A stretch of DNA of 64,000 nucleotides from Oceanobacter sp. (GTDB lineage Bacteria; Pseudomonadota; Gammaproteobacteria; Pseudomonadales; Oceanobacteraceae), in assembly GCA_002733645.1 (NCBI GenBank), contig NVWL01000017.1, forward strand, positions 1-64,000, in the 5' to 3' direction. The notes below the pieces were generated by a model that saw only the letters and a program-made list of their open reading frames with translations, was not told the DNA's origin and did no database searches. Position 1 is the stretch's first letter. Every line of letters begins with the position of its first letter. Of this stretch, positions 60,194 to 64,000 are shown piece by piece. The translations under genes and the position numbers were made by a program.

Positions 60194-60730
60194 TTATTCT
60201 CCTGCCGTTCCGTCGAGAGCCAAAGTTCTAGGGCGCTCAAGCCAACCGCCTAGTCCATCCGGTACAATTTCAATAATATTAATGCGGCCACCCAGAACGG
60301 TGACAACGCGGCCATGGTTACGGCCCATGTATTCGCCTTCTTTCACACGAACAACACCACCAGTACCATCTTTCACCAACGCCCAAAGTTCACCATCAGG
60401 CTTTTGGAGTGTTCCCACCATGCCAAGCTGTTCGATATTAAACTGCTCTAAATACTCTTTTGGACGATCGGTATCCGGGCGAATATTATAACCATTATTT
60501 GATGTAGCTAACTCTTCCTCTACAACGGCTAGCCTAAACGGCGAACGAATGGCTGAGGCACTGTAACTAAAGGATTCGTAAGGTTTAAACTCAGGTATTG
60601 GCTCAACTCTTCCTCGTGGCTTCGCCATGATTTGCGCCATATATTCTTTTAAATCACTCGCATTACCGGTTTCATTAAAGCAGCCAGAAAGTGACAATAC
60701 GGAGGCCGATAGAATCAACAATTTCATCAT
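60194..60730 (-). CDS. pilP: PilP, pilus alignment lipoprotein
   Basis: A 178-aa inner-membrane lipoprotein (lipobox LSLSGC, Cys17) that links the PilMNO platform to PilQ. The HR-type domain (MVGTLQKPDGELWALVKDG, GRNHGRVVTVLGGRINIIEI) is present. ATG 60730 follows GGGGGAG and lies one base after the pilO stop; a GTG-type start upstream is less likely. Confidence 0.95.
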   Translation of the reverse strand: MMKLLILSASVLSLSGCFNETGNASDLKEYMAQIMAKPRGRVEPIPEFKPYESFSYSASAIRSPFRLAVVEEELATSNNGYNIRPDTDRPKEYLEQFNIEQLGMVGTLQKPDGELWALVKDGTGGVVRVKEGEYMGRNHGRVVTVLGGRINIIEIVPDGLGGWLERPRTLALDGTAGE

Positions 60731-60731
60731 G

Positions 60732-61361
60732 TCACTCCCCCCCGTCCGCATCATACTGATAGGTCTTGGCCAAAATATTCATTGTGAGGACGCCACCCTT
60801 TGAAGCGGTTTTAATATCAAAATCATGCAGAGTCACAATACGGGGCAACGAAGCAACGCCTGAAACAAATGCCCCCATTTCATGATAATCACCCGACACT
60901 TCGATATTAATGGGAAGCTCTTTATAGAACTCTGTTTTTTTCATATCTTGAGGATCGATTGATTTAAGATCCAAACCAGAATTCAAAGCCGCCGTACTTA
61001 TATCATCAATAAGACCAGGAACTTCGGTATCCTTGGGTAACTGTTTCAATAAGGAACCAAAACGAGTTTCCATTTCAATCATCTGGGTACGATATTCGTC
61101 GAGATTGGCGACTCTAAAAGCTTTAGTCTCGAAATCTTTTTTAAGGCTAACTTCCATTGAACTTAAACGTTCAAGCTTTGCTTCTTCTTTTTGAATAAAA
61201 ACAAAGTAACCGCCAGCACCAATACCAAAAAATAGAGCAACGCAGAAGATGACTTTGCCGATCAAAGGCCAAGATCCCATATTCTGCCAATCTATGTCAT
61301 TGGGATCGAATGCCTTTATCTGATCAAGCAACGATTCGCCAGTACTATTCGTATCAGCCAT
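60732..61361 (-). CDS. pilO: PilO, pilus alignment protein
   Basis: A 209-aa bitopic protein with one helix (about 38-58, IGKVIFCVALFFGIGAGGYF), coiled coils (about 62-105) and a ferredoxin-like periplasmic domain that heterodimerises with PilN. The conserved LPKDTEVPGLIDDISTAAL is present. ATG 61361 has AAGGAG ten bases upstream. Confidence 0.95.
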   Translation of the reverse strand: MADTNSTGESLLDQIKAFDPNDIDWQNMGSWPLIGKVIFCVALFFGIGAGGYFVFIQKEEAKLERLSSMEVSLKKDFETKAFRVANLDEYRTQMIEMETRFGSLLKQLPKDTEVPGLIDDISTAALNSGLDLKSIDPQDMKKTEFYKELPINIEVSGDYHEMGAFVSGVASLPRIVTLHDFDIKTASKGGVLTMNILAKTYQYDADGGE

Positions 61362-61362
61362 A

Positions 61363-61919
61363 TCAACTTTGCTCCTTGTTAGCATCCAGCGGATCAGCTT
61401 TCGTCATGATAATTTCGAATTCATTGACTCCCTGCGCCTTTGCTTGAACCTTAATTAAAGACGGATCTCTAAACCAATCTGATTCATCAAAACGCCTCAT
61501 CAACGCCGACAATCGATTGTTCGACGAGGCAACGCCTGTCACTCGAACTTTATTACCTTCCACTTTCAAGGTTGTAAAATACAGATCCTCAGGAACAGAA
61601 CGAGCAACTTCATCAAATATCCGCACGATAACAGGGCGATTTCCCTGCAACGCCTGAATTAATTCCATACGCTCAATCAACTCTGTGCGAGTTTTTCGAA
61701 GCTCTTGAATTTCAATAATTTGCGCATCCAACAATGCGGTTTCACGCTGCAAATATGAATTACGAGCCGACTGTGAGCTGGCAGCGCTATCAAAGTACTG
61801 CAACACTGCAAATACGCTCACTAACGCCAGCGTCACAACCAACCCAATAAAAACGTAAAACGATTTATTGCGTTCTTCTCGAAGCGCTTCGCGCCACGGC
61901 AATAAGTTAATATTAGCCA

Positions 61920-61920
<1 letters not shown>
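61363..61920 (-). CDS. pilN: PilN, pilus alignment protein
   Basis: A 185-aa bitopic protein. The cytoplasmic N-terminus ANINLLPWREALREER is the peptide that binds PilM; one helix (about 22-42), a coiled coil and a periplasmic domain follow. Starts one base inside the pilM stop (TGATG). Confidence 0.97.
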
Positions 61921-63035
<1,115 letters not shown>

Positions 63036-63051
63036 CTATATAGTTCCGATC

Positions 63052-63080
63052 ATTATAAGCACAATCCTGATAAAAGAACA
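63052..63080 (-). promoter_or_regulatory. Candidate pilM promoter
   Basis: A perfect TATAAT -10 on the minus strand (63057-63052) with a weak TTG-containing -35 about 18 bases upstream, near the pilM start. It is one half of a divergent pair with the mrcA promoter. Confidence 0.5.
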
Positions 63081-63095
63081 AAAAACGCTTATAAT
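63067..63095 (+). promoter_or_regulatory. Candidate mrcA promoter
   Basis: TATAAT at 63090-63095 with CTGATA (63067-63072) 17 bases upstream, 54 bases before the mrcA start. Confidence 0.5.
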
Positions 63096-63148
63096 GCCCA
63101 ATCCCGCATAATAGCTGGCTTTCTTCGGAATTTAACGATCTTTATTAT

Positions 63149-64000
63149 ATGAATATGGCATCCCCGCTCCTCAAGTTTACTTTTTGGCTCTTTATGTCTA
63201 TCGGAGCTGGGTTCGCCCTAGCCGTTACCGGAGTTTATTTAACTCTGGCACCGACGTTACCAGACGCCGAAACCCTCAAAGAAGTCGACCTACAAACCCC
63301 TCTGCGAGTTTATACCGCCGACGGATTGCTCATCACCGAGTTCGGGGAGAAACGACGCACACCTATTACATATCAGGAAATCCCCCCTCAATTCATTGAC
63401 GCACTTCTCGCTTCTGAAGATGGCAGCTTTTTTGAGCACTCAGGTATAGACATAAAAGGCCTCGCTCGCGCCGTTTTTGATTTAGTAACCACTGGACGTA
63501 AAAAATCCGGGGGCAGCACGATCACTATGCAGGTGGCTAAAAACTACTATTTATCGAGCGAAAAGACCTTCACCCGAAAATTTACCGAGATCCTCCTTGC
63601 GCTTAAAATTGAAAAAGCACTAAGCAAGGAAGAAATCCTCGAACTCTACGTCAACAAAATTTATTTAGGCAAGCGTGCGTATGGCATTGAAGCCGCCAGC
63701 CAAGTGTATTACGGCAAGACCATTCGCGAACTCGACCTTGCCCAACTCGCCATGATTGCCGGTTTACCTCAAGCACCATCCGCTGCCAACCCAATCAGAA
63801 GCCCTAGTCGCGCCCTTTCTCGTCGTAACTATGTTCTCGCGCGCTTAAGAAATCTTGAGAAAATCTCACAAGAAGAATTCGAACTCGCGATTCGCGAGCC
63901 GCTCTCTGCGCGCTACCACGGTGCTACCTCAGAAATTAGCGCACCTTATATAGCGGAAATGATTCGCCAAGAAATGATTCGTCGTTATGGCCGCAGTGCA
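63149..64000 (+). CDS. mrcA: Penicillin-binding protein 1A, N-terminal part
   Basis: Bifunctional peptidoglycan synthase; 284 codons are in the window and the gene continues beyond the right edge. A membrane anchor (about residues 10-35) precedes the glycosyltransferase-51 domain with catalytic Glu in LLASEDGSFFEHSGID, GGSTITMQVAKNYYLS and KIYLGKRAYGIEAASQVYYG. The transpeptidase part is out of view. ATG 63149 is used; ATG 63155 is possible and no strong ribosome binding site is seen. Divergence from pilM is the conserved arrangement in gammaproteobacteria. Confidence 0.96.
   Translation, partial: MNMASPLLKFTFWLFMSIGAGFALAVTGVYLTLAPTLPDAETLKEVDLQTPLRVYTADGLLITEFGEKRRTPITYQEIPPQFIDALLASEDGSFFEHSGIDIKGLARAVFDLVTTGRKKSGGSTITMQVAKNYYLSSEKTFTRKFTEILLALKIEKALSKEEILELYVNKIYLGKRAYGIEAASQVYYGKTIRELDLAQLAMIAGLPQAPSAANPIRSPSRALSRRNYVLARLRNLEKISQEEFELAIREPLSARYHGATSEISAPYIAEMIRQEMIRRYGRSA

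Overview
The window looks like a marine, motile, piliated gammaproteobacterium, probably of the Oceanospirillales (an Oceanospirillum/Thalassolituus-like relative is a guess from gene order and moderate GC; no rRNA gene is present to prove it). Supporting signs are the order pilMNOPQ-aroK-aroB-damX-gltB-gltD-hemE, a PomAB-type (sodium-type) flagellar stator, a six-gene Mrp cation/proton antiporter operon, hslVU beside a DUF971 gene, and radA, priA, rpmE, dxs-ispA-xseB and ribA.

Layout. 1-5 kb: a lipoprotein gene running off the left edge and containing one copy of a MITE-like repeat, a DUF971 gene, a methyl-accepting chemotaxis protein, hslU and hslV, then a complete 0.27-kb MITE-like element. 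5-12.9 kb: a leftward cobalamin operon (btuD-btuC-cobT-cobS-cobU-cobQ-cobO-btuF) with overlapping or closely spaced genes, headed by a cobalamin riboswitch. 12.9-22.4 kb: slyD-like isomerase, LPP20-type lipoprotein, periplasmic transglutaminase-like protein, YcbL-like metallo-beta-lactamase fold protein, a membrane/coiled-coil protein, an isopenicillin-N-synthase-like oxygenase with an unknown partner, rpmE, priA and a 56-aa acidic protein. 22.4-24.1 kb: an AT-rich islet with a BrnT-type toxin, two tiny downstream ORFs, an attC-like hairpin and a two-helix membrane protein; this resembles integron gene cassettes without an integrase. 24.2-33.7 kb: rlmJ, pgpA, an unknown secreted protein, a zinc metallopeptidase, ribA, a histidine kinase/response-regulator pair with a degenerate HD-GYP output domain, and the isoprenoid operon xseB-ispA-dxs. 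33.8-39.2 kb: pomA-pomB-PilZ-rsmE, a membrane protein and radA. 39.2-45.1 kb: the leftward mrp operon (fused AB, C, D, E, F, G). 45.2-64 kb: hemE, an Ig-like lipoprotein, gltD, gltB, damX, aroB, aroK, pilQ, pilP, pilO, pilN, pilM, and divergently the start of mrcA (PBP1A), which runs off the right edge.

How genes work together: the cobalamin genes import corrinoid and complete its nucleotide loop under B12 feedback; PomAB with the PilZ protein suggests c-di-GMP control of swimming; PilMNOPQ is the alignment and secretin part of a type IV pilus; Mrp would maintain the sodium gradient that PomAB can use. Most of the window is conserved core genome. The accessory signals are the MITE-like repeats, the cassette-like islet and the inserted lipoprotein gene between gltD and hemE. 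Starts were chosen by family alignment and visible ribosome binding sites; all functions are by recognition of sequence, without database searches.
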